Assembly (NCBI RefSeq): GCF_018802765.1
Contig: NZ_CP069163.1
Location: 1,302,001 to 1,366,000, forward strand
Direction of reading: 5' to 3'
Length of the DNA: 64,000 nt
DNA from: Paludibacterium sp. B53371
GTDB lineage: Bacteria; Pseudomonadota; Gammaproteobacteria; Burkholderiales; Chromobacteriaceae
Shown one piece after another: positions 18,967-27,454 of the stretch (position 1 is its first letter; each line of letters begins with the position of its first letter). The position numbers were made by a program, and so were the translations under genes. The notes below the pieces were generated by a model. That model did no database searches and was not told where the DNA came from. It worked only from the letters and a program-made list of their open reading frames with translations.

Positions 18967-20274
18967 TCAGCGGCGTCCCGGGATGCCGGGGCGCTGTCCG
19001 CTGGCCTCGCGCACACCGCCGGGCAGCAAGGCGGCCTGCAGTACGGCATGGCCGGCATCCAGTACACCGCTGCCGCACAGATCCGTGCTGTGGTAACAAA
19101 AGGAAGACGGTGCATAAGGGCGTGCTGTACGCTGCAGGATCTGCCTGATGCCGCCGGATGTCAGCGAGGGATTGGCCGCCAGCATCAGCGCGATGGTGCC
19201 TGACACGATCGGGGCCGAGTAGCTGGTGCCGGCACCCGGCTTCATGACCCAGGGCGCCCCAGGGGCGGCGGGATCCGGGCAGTGCAGGGCGTCGCTGACC
19301 GGGTGTTGCAGGGCGCAGTGGCTGGCGACCGGATAGTCGCTGTAGCCGCCATCCTGATCATCCAGCGCGCTGGCCGGCGCTGCCAGCGTGATCGCCCGCC
19401 CGTAATTGGCATAATCGGCCAGTTGACCGTTTCGGGTCACGGCGGTCACCGTGATGACGCCGCGGCAATTGGCCGGTGCCCGCGCACCATCCAGCTTGCC
19501 GTCGTTGCCGGCGCTGACCACAATGGCGCGGGCCGAACCCCGCTGCAGCGCTTCGTCGATGGCTTGCTGGATATCAGCCGGGCAAACCTTGCCAACATCC
19601 TCTTCCTCTGCACTCAAACTCATGTTCAACACCTGTGCCGGAAAGCGATTGTGCGGTACCCCGGCGACCGGCAAGCCAGCTGCCCAGCGAATGCTGTCCA
19701 CCAGATCCTGTCGGTTGTAGCCCCGCCCCCCGACCCGTACCGGCAAAATGCGGCCGTGACGGCTAATCCCGCTCAGTCCCCAGCTGGCATGTCCCTGTGC
19801 CGCAATGATGCTGGCCACGCTCGTGCCATGCCAGCTGCTGTCGGACACCTTGGTTTCCGGCTCCCCATAGGCACGGAGCAGCGCTACCGAATAGGCATCA
19901 CCGGGGTCGCTGGCATCGCTGTCGCGGCCATCGCCATCACCGGCATAAATGAATGGGCAGCCATACTGATGTGCGACCCGGTCGGGGGGGCAGGGCATCG
20001 GATCCTGAGACACCATGTCGTAGCCGGGCAGGATGCGCCCCTTGAGCAGGGGGTGGTCAAACAAGATACCGGTGTCAATGACGGCGACGATCACGCGCGG
20101 TGATCCCTGGGTAATCTGCCAGGCCGGTCCGATATTGATGCCGCTGAGCGGCTCATCCAGATACCACTGGGTGGCGTGGTCATACAGTGGACTGCTGCGC
20201 TGCGGCTGAGCTGAAATCTGCGGCGCCAGCAGGCAGGCGCCGAACAATGGGAAAAAAAGCCGTTTCGAGAACAT
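18967..20274 (-). CDS. Secreted S8 family serine protease (subtilase)
   Basis: 435 residues from ATG 20274, which follows AGGAG at 7 nt and opens a signal peptide (MFSKRLFFPLFGACLLAPQISA). An open frame extends further upstream but lacks these. Catalytic triad: Asp67 (AVIDTGILFDHP), His149 (WHGTSVAS), Ser351 (GTSYSAPIVSG), with oxyanion Asn257 (SAGNDG). Eight or more Cys in the mature part suggest disulfides in the periplasm or outside the cell. It resembles extracellular subtilases of Xanthomonas/Chromobacterium type. No C-terminal autotransporter or P-domain is seen. A large palindromic repeat lies 150 bp upstream. Confidence 0.93.
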   Translation of the reverse strand: MFSKRLFFPLFGACLLAPQISAQPQRSSPLYDHATQWYLDEPLSGINIGPAWQITQGSPRVIVAVIDTGILFDHPLLKGRILPGYDMVSQDPMPCPPDRVAHQYGCPFIYAGDGDGRDSDASDPGDAYSVALLRAYGEPETKVSDSSWHGTSVASIIAAQGHASWGLSGISRHGRILPVRVGGRGYNRQDLVDSIRWAAGLPVAGVPHNRFPAQVLNMSLSAEEEDVGKVCPADIQQAIDEALQRGSARAIVVSAGNDGKLDGARAPANCRGVITVTAVTRNGQLADYANYGRAITLAAPASALDDQDGGYSDYPVASHCALQHPVSDALHCPDPAAPGAPWVMKPGAGTSYSAPIVSGTIALMLAANPSLTSGGIRQILQRTARPYAPSSFCYHSTDLCGSGVLDAGHAVLQAALLPGGVREASGQRPGIPGRR

Positions 20275-20425
20275 GACATGCTCCTGGTTGACGAGGGGCG
20301 CCATGCGCCAGGCCCGGACACCCGCCTGTTGCACATGGCATGGCATTGGGTTCGTATTGGCTTGACGTGTTTCCCGACGACCAGAAAAACAGTCCGTACT
20401 GACAGGGGGTGTTCAGCAGAACGCA

Positions 20426-20485
20426 GAACGGGGTCAGGTCTTTCATATCGCATCCAAATGCAATATGAAAGACCTGACCCCGTTC
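20426..20485. repeat. 60-bp palindromic repeat, copy A (GGGGTCAGGTCTT family)
   Basis: Arms of 23 bp (20426-20448 and 20463-20485) are perfectly complementary. After one mismatch, a further GCAT/ATGC pair closes a 4-nt loop. The core half-unit GGGGTCAGGTCTTTCAT recurs at 25696 and 25737. It lies between the HD-GYP gene 3' end and the subtilase 5' region. No T-run follows, so it is a repeat element rather than a typical terminator. Confidence 0.9.
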
Positions 20486-20500
20486 GTTAGCGCTTTCCGT

Positions 20501-21679
20501 TCAGCCAGTCTTCCACAAATTGCCGAGATAGCCTGGGCGCACGCCGCTGAGCGAGGCCGCGCAGGGTTCGACCACCTGGTAGGATGGATTACGGGTTTCG
20601 CGGATCAGCGGCTCGCCATAGGCCGGGCCGTCGGCCTTGCGCAGCGCCGCCACTTGCGGCGTGCTGGGCTTGGCGCCGCGGTAGGTGACCACGCCGATTT
20701 CATTGCTGGCCAGGCGCACGAAGCTGCCGGGCGGGTAGATGCCCAGTTCCTTGATCAGCAGGGTGGTGAAGGCCTCGTCGAATTCGGCGTCTTTCTTCTG
20801 GAAAATCTGACCCAGCGCGGTGGCCGGCAGCAGGGCCGAGCGGTAGCGGCGCGGGGTGAGTTTGGCGCAGACGATGTCGGCCAGGTGCAGGATGTGGGCC
20901 GGCGGCAGGATCTCGGTCTTTTGCAGCGCGAAGGGGTAGCCGCGACCGGTCCAGGATTCGTGATGGGTCTGTACCAGGGTGTGCCACAGCTCGTCCTGTA
21001 CGCCGACTTCACGCAGGATGGCCGAGCTCATCAGCGGATGCGCCTTGATCTCGTGCTTTTGATCCGGCGTCAGGGCGTCTTGCTGCGAGAACAGTTCGTT
21101 CTGCAGCTCGACCTGGGAGATGTTCATGGTCAGCGCGGCGCACAGCAGGGTTTCGCGGTGGTTGGCCGGCAGGGCCATGCGCCGCGTCAGCAGTGCCAGC
21201 AGCGCCGTGGTGTGCACGGCGTGCGCCGGGGCGTATTCGCGGAACGGGGCCAGCAGGATCGAGGCGATGACGGCATCCGGTTGCTCTTCACTCAGGCGCA
21301 GAATGCTCTGGGCCACGCCTTCGACCGATTGCTGGAAGCCGCGAATCTTGAAGGCCTGGCGCAGCAAGGCGCGGGTGCGCAGGTACAGGTGCGCCATTTC
21401 GTCAAACGGTCCGGGCTGCAGCCGCTTGTCTTCGATCTCGAAATCGACTTCGGCTGGTTCTTCGCGTTCTTCGGCCTTGCGCGGCGTGAAGCCGAGCGTT
21501 TCCAGTTTGGACTTCTGCTCATCGGTCAGGACGTAATAGCCCTTCTTCATCAGCAGAAAGCCGTTGTTGGCGAATACATCGAACGGCAACTCCTTGCCGA
21601 CCTCAATCAGGTCAGCAGGCGGTTTGCCTTGGCGAGTCTTGGTCGAACCTGAAGTCATTCCCTGAACCTGAGATTTCAT
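20501..21679 (-). CDS. HD-GYP domain protein with degenerate HD site
   Basis: 392 residues. The N-terminal ~90 residues are a DUF3391-like leader (LPFDVFANNGFLLMKKGYYVLT). An HD-GYP-like helical domain covers ~140-350. The GYP part is present as HHESWTGRGYP (239-249) and the later LHLADIVCAKLTPRRYR fits the family. The motif that should read LHDIGK is replaced by LTMNIS (183-188), so the metal-binding His-Asp pair is lost. Active HD-GYP enzymes hydrolyse cyclic di-GMP; this one may only bind it or partner proteins. It lies upstream of copy A of the palindromic repeat and downstream of hrpA on the same strand. Confidence 0.82.
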   Translation of the reverse strand: MKSQVQGMTSGSTKTRQGKPPADLIEVGKELPFDVFANNGFLLMKKGYYVLTDEQKSKLETLGFTPRKAEEREEPAEVDFEIEDKRLQPGPFDEMAHLYLRTRALLRQAFKIRGFQQSVEGVAQSILRLSEEQPDAVIASILLAPFREYAPAHAVHTTALLALLTRRMALPANHRETLLCAALTMNISQVELQNELFSQQDALTPDQKHEIKAHPLMSSAILREVGVQDELWHTLVQTHHESWTGRGYPFALQKTEILPPAHILHLADIVCAKLTPRRYRSALLPATALGQIFQKKDAEFDEAFTTLLIKELGIYPPGSFVRLASNEIGVVTYRGAKPSTPQVAALRKADGPAYGEPLIRETRNPSYQVVEPCAASLSGVRPGYLGNLWKTG

Positions 21680-21737
21680 GCTAATCGTATAAACGATTTT
21701 AACGCTTTACTATAAAAACGCATAGTACAGCGGCGGG

Positions 21738-24700
21738 CTATTTGATGTCGCCCCAGATTTTCTGCAGGCGCTTGAGCGATACCGGGTAGGGGGTCTTCAG
21801 CTCCTGGGCAAACAGTGAGACGCGCAGTTCCTCGATTTGCCAGCGGAAATCGGCCAGGGCGGGTGAAACCTCGCCTTGCGCCATCTTTTCGTCAACGCGA
21901 CTGCGCCACATCTCCCACATCTGTCGGATTTCCGCTGCACGCTGGCCATCGCGCTGCGGGTTGGCCGCCTGCTTGTCCATACGCAGGCCCATGGCCTTCA
22001 TGTAGCGCGGCAAATGTTGTAGTTGGGGCCAGGGGGTGGCAGTCAGAAAACCGCGATAGACCAGGGCATCCAGTTGCGTGCGCAGTTCGTGGCCCAGGCG
22101 ATGTTTGGCCAGCCGCAGCGACAGTGCCTGATACTCCTGGGCGATTTGTCCCAGATATTGCATGACGGCCTGTGTCACCGCCGGCAGGCGGGTGCGTGCA
22201 CGCGATTTTTGCTCGTTGAACTGCTTTTCGCTGCGTGGCAGCGGGTCTTCACCGATGAAGGCCCGGTCGCAGATGGCGGCGATGGCATCGGCCAGCAGCT
22301 CGTCGGCATTGCATACCGCGCGCAGTTGCAGGGCGATCTGGGTCAGGCCGGGCAGGCCCTTGCCCATTTGTTTCATCTGTTCTTTGAGTTGTAGCTGCAG
22401 CAGGCGAATCACCCCCTGGCGATGGGCCTGCTCGCTGGCGGCCTCGGTGTCGTACAGGCGCAGGGCGATCTGGTTTTGCTCCACGGTCAGCGCCGGGTAG
22501 CCGGTCAGTTGCTGCCGGCCGCGGGCAAACTGGATCGAGGCCGGCAGGTCGCCGAAGTCCCAGCTCAGCACATTGTCACGTTCGAATTCAGCCGAGGTGT
22601 CGCGGAAGGTCAGCTGGGCCGCCTGGCCAAACTGGCGCTGCAGGGCTGTCAGGTCGCGACCGCAGCCGATTTCCTGCTTGCCGTCGTCGATGACGCGGAA
22701 GTTGAACAGCAAATGCGCCGGCAGTTCGGCCTGGGCAAAAGCTTCGTCGCCCGGGTGCTGGCGGGTTTCCTTGCCGACAAAGGCGGCCAGCTGCGGGGCC
22801 AGGGCCTGTTGCTGGTCTGGCTGGCTGTCGAGGAAGCGGGTGACGAAGTCGGGCACCGGTACGCAGTTGCGGCGGATTTGCTTGGGCAGGGCCTTGATCA
22901 TCATCTGCAGCTTTTCGCGGATCATGCCGGGCACCAGCCAGTCGAAATGGGCGGGCTGCAGACGGTTGAGGATGGCCAGCGGCACGTCGACGGTCACACC
23001 GTCGAGCGGGTGGTTGGGCTCGAAACGGTATTTCAGCCGCAGCTTGCCGTCGGCGGTCTCCAGCCATTCCGGGAACTGGTTTTCGGTGACGTGCTGGGCC
23101 GCATGGCGCATCAGCTCGTCACGCGTCAGGAACAGTTTTTTCGGCTCGTCGCGTTCGATTTCCTTGCGCCAGGCCTCGAAGCTGGCGGCATCGACCACGT
23201 CGGTACCGATGCGCTCGCTGTAGAAGCTGAACAGCGCTTCTTCATCGACCAGCACGTCCTGGCGCCGGGATTTGTGCTCCAGCTGTTCCACTTCGCGGAT
23301 CAGCCGCTGGTTGTGCTGGAAGAACGGGGCCTGGCTGGCATACTCCATCGCCACCAGGGCGCCGCGAATGAACAGCTCGCGCGCTTCCTGCGGCGCGATG
23401 CGGCCGTAGCTGACCGGGCGGCGTGCCACCAGGGTCAGGTTGAACAGGGTGACACGTTCGCTGGCCACCACCTCCCCGCGCGCTTTTTCCCAGTGCGGGT
23501 CGAAGTAGTGGTACTTGACCAGGTGCGGAGCCAGTTTCTCGATCCACTCCGGCTCGATCTTGGCTACCGAACGGGCGTAGAGGCGTGAGGTTTCGACCAG
23601 CTCGGCCGCCACCAGCCATTTCGGTTTGGCTTTTTTCAGGCCGGAGCCGGGGAAGATCAGAAAATGGCTGCCCCGGGCACCGAGATAGTCGTCTCCCTCG
23701 GTGGATTTCATGCCGACATTGCCGATCAGGCCGGTCAGCAGCGCCTTGTGCAGGTTTTCGTAGGCGACGGCATCCAGTTTCTGTTTCGCCTTGTCCGATT
23801 GCGGCTGGTTGACCGGTACGGCTTCGGCGCGGAAGCCCAGCTCGGCGGCAATTTCGGCCAGCTGGCCGTGCAGTTCACGCCATTCGCGCATGCGCATCCA
23901 CGACAGGAAGTGGTCGTGGCACAGGTTGATCAGCTGGCGGGTGGATTTCTTGTGCTTCTGTGCCTCGTCGTAGAACTCCCACAGGTGCAGGAAGGACAGG
24001 AAATCGGACTTGTCGTCGACGAAGCGCTGCTGAGCGCGTTCGGCGGCATCGCGGGCATCGAAGGGCCGTTCGCGCGGATCCTGGATCGACAGCGCCGAGG
24101 CGATGATCAGCATTTCGCGCACACAATGGAAGTCGCGCGCCGCCAGCAGCATGCGGCCCAGGCGCGGGTCGGTCGGGATGCGCGCCAGCTCCTCGCCGAC
24201 CTTGGACAATTCCCCGCTGTCATTGAGGGCACCCAGCTCGGTCAGCACCTGATAGCCGTCGGCAATCTGGCGCGAGGAGGGAGCTTCGATGAACGGGAAG
24301 GCATCGACCCGTCCCAGGCGCAACGAAGCCATGCGCAGGATCACCGCCGCCAGGTTGGCGCGCAGGATTTCCGGGTCGGTAAAGGCCGGGCGGGCATTGA
24401 AGTCGTCTTCGCCATACAGGCGGATGCAGACGCCGGCCTCGACCCGGCCGCAACGGCCGGCACGCTGCCGTGCCGCCGCCTGCGAGATCTTTTCCACCAG
24501 CAGTTGTTCGATCTTGGCGCGCGGGCTGTAGCGCTTGATGCGCGCCAGCCCGGTGTCGATCACGTAGCGGATCCCCGGAACGGTGAGCGAGGTTTCCGCC
24601 ACGTTGGTGGCCAGTACGATGCGACGGCCACCGTTGGGCTTGAAAATGCGTTGTTGCTCTTCATTGCTCAGACGGGCGAACAGCGGCAGGATCTCCAGCC

Positions 24701-25649
24701 CGCGCAGGCCGGCCTTGCGCAGCTTCTCGGCGGTTTCGCGGATTTCGCGTTCGCCGGGCAGGAACACCAGAATGTCGCCGCTGCCCAGCCGCATCAGCTC
24801 CTGGGCGGCCTCCACCACGGCGTCTTCCATCTCCATTTCGCGTTCGTCTTCGTCGCGTTCCTTGAGCGGGCGATAGCGCATTTCCACCGGAAACAGCCGG
24901 CCGGAGACTTCGATCACCGGCGCGTTGTCGAAGTGGCGCGAAAAGCGGTCGGCGTCAATGGTGGCCGAGGTGATGATGATTTTCAGATCGGGGCGACGCG
25001 GCAGCAGTTGCCGGAGGTAACCCAGCATGAAGTCGATGTTCAGGCTGCGTTCGTGCGCTTCGTCGATAATGATGGTGTCGTAGGCTTCCAGCCAGCGGTC
25101 GGTCTGGGTTTCGGCCAGCAGGATACCGTCGGTCATCAGCTTGATGACGCTCTTTTCCGACAGTTGGTCGGTAAAGCGTACCTTGAAGCCGACGTGCTCG
25201 CCCAGCGGCGAGCCGAGCTCCTGGGCGATGCGGGTGGCGACCGAGCGCGCCGCCAGCCGGCGCGGCTGGGTGTGGCCGATCAGGCCATGCACCCCGCGTC
25301 CAAGTGTCAGGCAGATCTTCGGGATCTGAGTGGTTTTGCCTGAGCCGGTTTCACCGCAGATGATCACCACCTGGTGCTGCTCGATGGCGCTGCGGATGTC
25401 GTCCAGCTTCTGGTTGACCGGCAGACTGTCATCGAAGGTGGGGGTCGGCAGGTGGGCGCGCCGCGCCGCCACGCGGGCTTGCGAACGCGCCATCTGCGCC
25501 TCGATCTGCCCTTGCAGCTTGTCACCCGGTTGCCCCTTGCGCAGCCTGGCCTCCAGCTCGCGCAGCTTGCCCAGCAGCGGCCGCCGGTCACGAATCAGGC
25601 AATCGGCCAGAGCGGTTTTCAGGGCATGGGAGGGCATATCGGATTTCAT
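21738..25649 (-). CDS. hrpA: ATP-dependent RNA helicase HrpA
   Basis: 1303-residue DEAH-box helicase. Walker A GETGSGKTTQIPK lies near residue 100 and DEAH in TIIIDEAHERS near 197. Also seen: SATID, the RecA2 motifs NVAETSLTVPGIRYVIDTGL and QRAGRCGRV, then HA2/OB-fold regions. The long C-terminal DUF3418 (residues ~700-1300) is typical of bacterial HrpA. Length matches E. coli HrpA (1300). HrpA helps rescue stalled or collided ribosomes and mRNA processing. No frame breaks. The stop lies 58 bp before the HD-GYP start. Confidence 0.97.
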   Translation of the reverse strand: MKSDMPSHALKTALADCLIRDRRPLLGKLRELEARLRKGQPGDKLQGQIEAQMARSQARVAARRAHLPTPTFDDSLPVNQKLDDIRSAIEQHQVVIICGETGSGKTTQIPKICLTLGRGVHGLIGHTQPRRLAARSVATRIAQELGSPLGEHVGFKVRFTDQLSEKSVIKLMTDGILLAETQTDRWLEAYDTIIIDEAHERSLNIDFMLGYLRQLLPRRPDLKIIITSATIDADRFSRHFDNAPVIEVSGRLFPVEMRYRPLKERDEDEREMEMEDAVVEAAQELMRLGSGDILVFLPGEREIRETAEKLRKAGLRGLEILPLFARLSNEEQQRIFKPNGGRRIVLATNVAETSLTVPGIRYVIDTGLARIKRYSPRAKIEQLLVEKISQAAARQRAGRCGRVEAGVCIRLYGEDDFNARPAFTDPEILRANLAAVILRMASLRLGRVDAFPFIEAPSSRQIADGYQVLTELGALNDSGELSKVGEELARIPTDPRLGRMLLAARDFHCVREMLIIASALSIQDPRERPFDARDAAERAQQRFVDDKSDFLSFLHLWEFYDEAQKHKKSTRQLINLCHDHFLSWMRMREWRELHGQLAEIAAELGFRAEAVPVNQPQSDKAKQKLDAVAYENLHKALLTGLIGNVGMKSTEGDDYLGARGSHFLIFPGSGLKKAKPKWLVAAELVETSRLYARSVAKIEPEWIEKLAPHLVKYHYFDPHWEKARGEVVASERVTLFNLTLVARRPVSYGRIAPQEARELFIRGALVAMEYASQAPFFQHNQRLIREVEQLEHKSRRQDVLVDEEALFSFYSERIGTDVVDAASFEAWRKEIERDEPKKLFLTRDELMRHAAQHVTENQFPEWLETADGKLRLKYRFEPNHPLDGVTVDVPLAILNRLQPAHFDWLVPGMIREKLQMMIKALPKQIRRNCVPVPDFVTRFLDSQPDQQQALAPQLAAFVGKETRQHPGDEAFAQAELPAHLLFNFRVIDDGKQEIGCGRDLTALQRQFGQAAQLTFRDTSAEFERDNVLSWDFGDLPASIQFARGRQQLTGYPALTVEQNQIALRLYDTEAASEQAHRQGVIRLLQLQLKEQMKQMGKGLPGLTQIALQLRAVCNADELLADAIAAICDRAFIGEDPLPRSEKQFNEQKSRARTRLPAVTQAVMQYLGQIAQEYQALSLRLAKHRLGHELRTQLDALVYRGFLTATPWPQLQHLPRYMKAMGLRMDKQAANPQRDGQRAAEIRQMWEMWRSRVDEKMAQGEVSPALADFRWQIEELRVSLFAQELKTPYPVSLKRLQKIWGDIK

Positions 25650-25695
25650 GATGCAGCCGGTCAGAACAAAGGAAGGCTGCGATTATACCAAACCT

Positions 25696-25789
25696 GGGGT
25701 CAGGTCTTTCATTTTGCATTTGTACGGAGAAACAGCGGGGTCAGGTCTTGTATTTTGCATCAGGACGCAAAATACAAGACCTGACCCCG
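25696..25789. repeat. Palindromic repeat, copy B (one single half-unit plus an inverted pair)
   Basis: GGGGTCAGGTCTTTCATTTT starts a half-unit at 25696-25719. A second, direct half-unit is at 25737-25760 and its inverted partner at 25767-25788. Arms 25736-25758 and 25767-25789 are perfectly complementary over 23 bp with an 8-nt loop. Same family as 20426-20485. It fills the gap between the chemoreceptor gene and hrpA. Confidence 0.9.
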
Positions 25790-25800
25790 TCTTGGGGCTT

Positions 25801-27282
25801 TTAGGCGGGGTTGCCGGAGAACTGTCGCATGGATTGTCCCAGCTCGGCCATCAGGGCATCCAGTTTGTGGATGGCTTCGGCGATGGTGTGTACTTCCTGG
25901 GTCAGCGTGCGGGTCGATTCGCCGACGGCGGTGATGTCGCCGGCAAACTGGGTGAATCCCTGGTTCTGGCGTGCTTCGGCTGCCGAGACTTCGCTCAGGA
26001 TGCTGGCCAGGTGGCGGGTGTCGCGGATGATGTCACCCAGTTGCTGCTGGGCCGAGGCACTGTTGCTCTGGCCGGCCTGCATTTGCTGGCTGCCGTTGCG
26101 CATGGCTTCGATGGCCTGGGTGGTACCGTCGACGATGACGCGGATTTTCTGCTCGACGCCTTCGGTGGCGTGCTGGGTTCGTTCGGCCAGCTTGCGTACC
26201 TCATCGGCCACGACGGCGAAGCCACGTCCGGTTTCGCCGGCGCGGGCAGCTTCGATGGCGGCGTTGAGCGCCAGCAGGTTGGTCTGATCGGCAATGTCGC
26301 GGATCAATTGCACGATGCCGCTGATTTCGGCGCTGCGCTGCCCGAGCTCTTCCAGCCGCATGGCGGCATCGCGGATGACGTGGTTGGCCTGGTTGAGCTG
26401 ATCGACGGCCTGGTCCATGGCCTGGCCGCCTTTGCTGGCCTGGGCGCCGGCATTCTGTGCCATGCTGGTGGCGGAATGGGATTGCTCGGTGTTCTGGCTG
26501 GTGACCACGGCCATTTGCTGGGCGATCACCACCATGTCTTCAGCCCGTTCACGCTGTTCCGACATGGTCTGGGCCATCTTGCGCGTGGCCTGTGCGATGT
26601 CGCGGCTGGCGCTGGAGGCATCCTGAATCGAGCGGGTGACCTGCTCGAGCATGGCCTTGACCGCGCGGCTGGCTTCTTCCGCTTCGTTGCGGGCGATGTC
26701 CAGCTTGGCAAAGCTCTGTACCTTGGCTTTGTCGTAGGACATGGCCAGCACCAGTACCATCAGGGTCAGGCCGGACAGTGATTTGGCCTGCAGGGTGGGA
26801 ATGACGTGGTGGTCGATCGGGACTGGCGGCAGCATGCCGGGTTCGCCGCTGAGCAAAAAGAAGCTGCCGATGGCCAGCAGGGCCAGCAGGGTCCAGACCA
26901 CGCCGGAGGCGCGGCCGCTGACAAAGATGGCGGTGAAGGGGATGGCAGCAAACCAGACGATGCTGGTCGACATGATGCCGCCGTTGACATACACCATCCA
27001 GCAAACCATGCAGTACATGGCGGCGATGATGAATTCGGCGCTGAAGCGCAGGGCGCCGGTCAGTTTGAGGATCAGCGGGCCGGAGAGCAGGCCCAGGCCA
27101 CCGCAGACAATGCCCCAGCCCATGGCCGGATGGTTGAGCTGGAAATACTCGATGGCGAAGAGTGGGGCGATGATGCCGGCCAGCAGAGCCACCCCCACCA
27201 CGGTTCTTGCCTTGATCGATTGCTCGGGAGATAGCCGGATCGATTCCGGTATGAACCATGTCGTGAGATTGGCTGCTGCCAT
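25801..27282 (-). CDS. Methyl-accepting chemotaxis protein with six-TM membrane sensor
   Basis: 493 residues. The N-terminal ~195 residues show six hydrophobic helices (around 26-48, 53-74, 83-103, 107-123, 128-146, 168-185) joined by short loops, with no periplasmic ligand-binding domain and no clear HAMP. The C-terminal half is the coiled-coil signalling domain: the tip [41 protein letters not shown] is intact. It should couple to CheA/CheW; the input is likely membrane-borne (redox, proton motive force, hydrophobic ligand), which is inference. Isolated from other che genes. Upstream 27283-27394 is AT-rich and probably carries the promoter. Confidence 0.92.
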   Translation of the reverse strand: MAAANLTTWFIPESIRLSPEQSIKARTVVGVALLAGIIAPLFAIEYFQLNHPAMGWGIVCGGLGLLSGPLILKLTGALRFSAEFIIAAMYCMVCWMVYVNGGIMSTSIVWFAAIPFTAIFVSGRASGVVWTLLALLAIGSFFLLSGEPGMLPPVPIDHHVIPTLQAKSLSGLTLMVLVLAMSYDKAKVQSFAKLDIARNEAEEASRAVKAMLEQVTRSIQDASSASRDIAQATRKMAQTMSEQRERAEDMVVIAQQMAVVTSQNTEQSHSATSMAQNAGAQASKGGQAMDQAVDQLNQANHVIRDAAMRLEELGQRSAEISGIVQLIRDIADQTNLLALNAAIEAARAGETGRGFAVVADEVRKLAERTQHATEGVEQKIRVIVDGTTQAIEAMRNGSQQMQAGQSNSASAQQQLGDIIRDTRHLASILSEVSAAEARQNQGFTQFAGDITAVGESTRTLTQEVHTIAEAIHKLDALMAELGQSMRQFSGNPA

Positions 27283-27394
27283 TGATCATTGCCTCCTGTT
27301 GCTGGCTGTGGGTTGCAAATATCCCGAATGAATATATTTTTTTTCGGACTTTAAAACAATTGTTTGCTTGAATCAATGGCACTGCCGGTGAGGA

Positions 27395-27434
27395 AAGAGA
27401 AAAACAAAAGCCCCTGCCGTTGCGGGCAGGGGCT
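27395..27434 (-). terminator. Rho-independent terminator of pta
   Basis: AGCCCCTGCC (27409-27418) and GGCAGGGGCT (27425-27434) form a perfect 10-bp stem with a 6-nt loop. On the minus strand the stem is followed by TTTGTTTTTC. It lies 21 nt after the pta stop. Confidence 0.92.
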
Positions 27435-27454
27435 GTGGGCCGGGGAGGGCAGGC

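Noticed and set aside
25696-25789. Repeated 24-bp units considered as a small CRISPR
   Set aside because: The units are partly inverted, spacing is irregular and only three occur; no cas gene is present.
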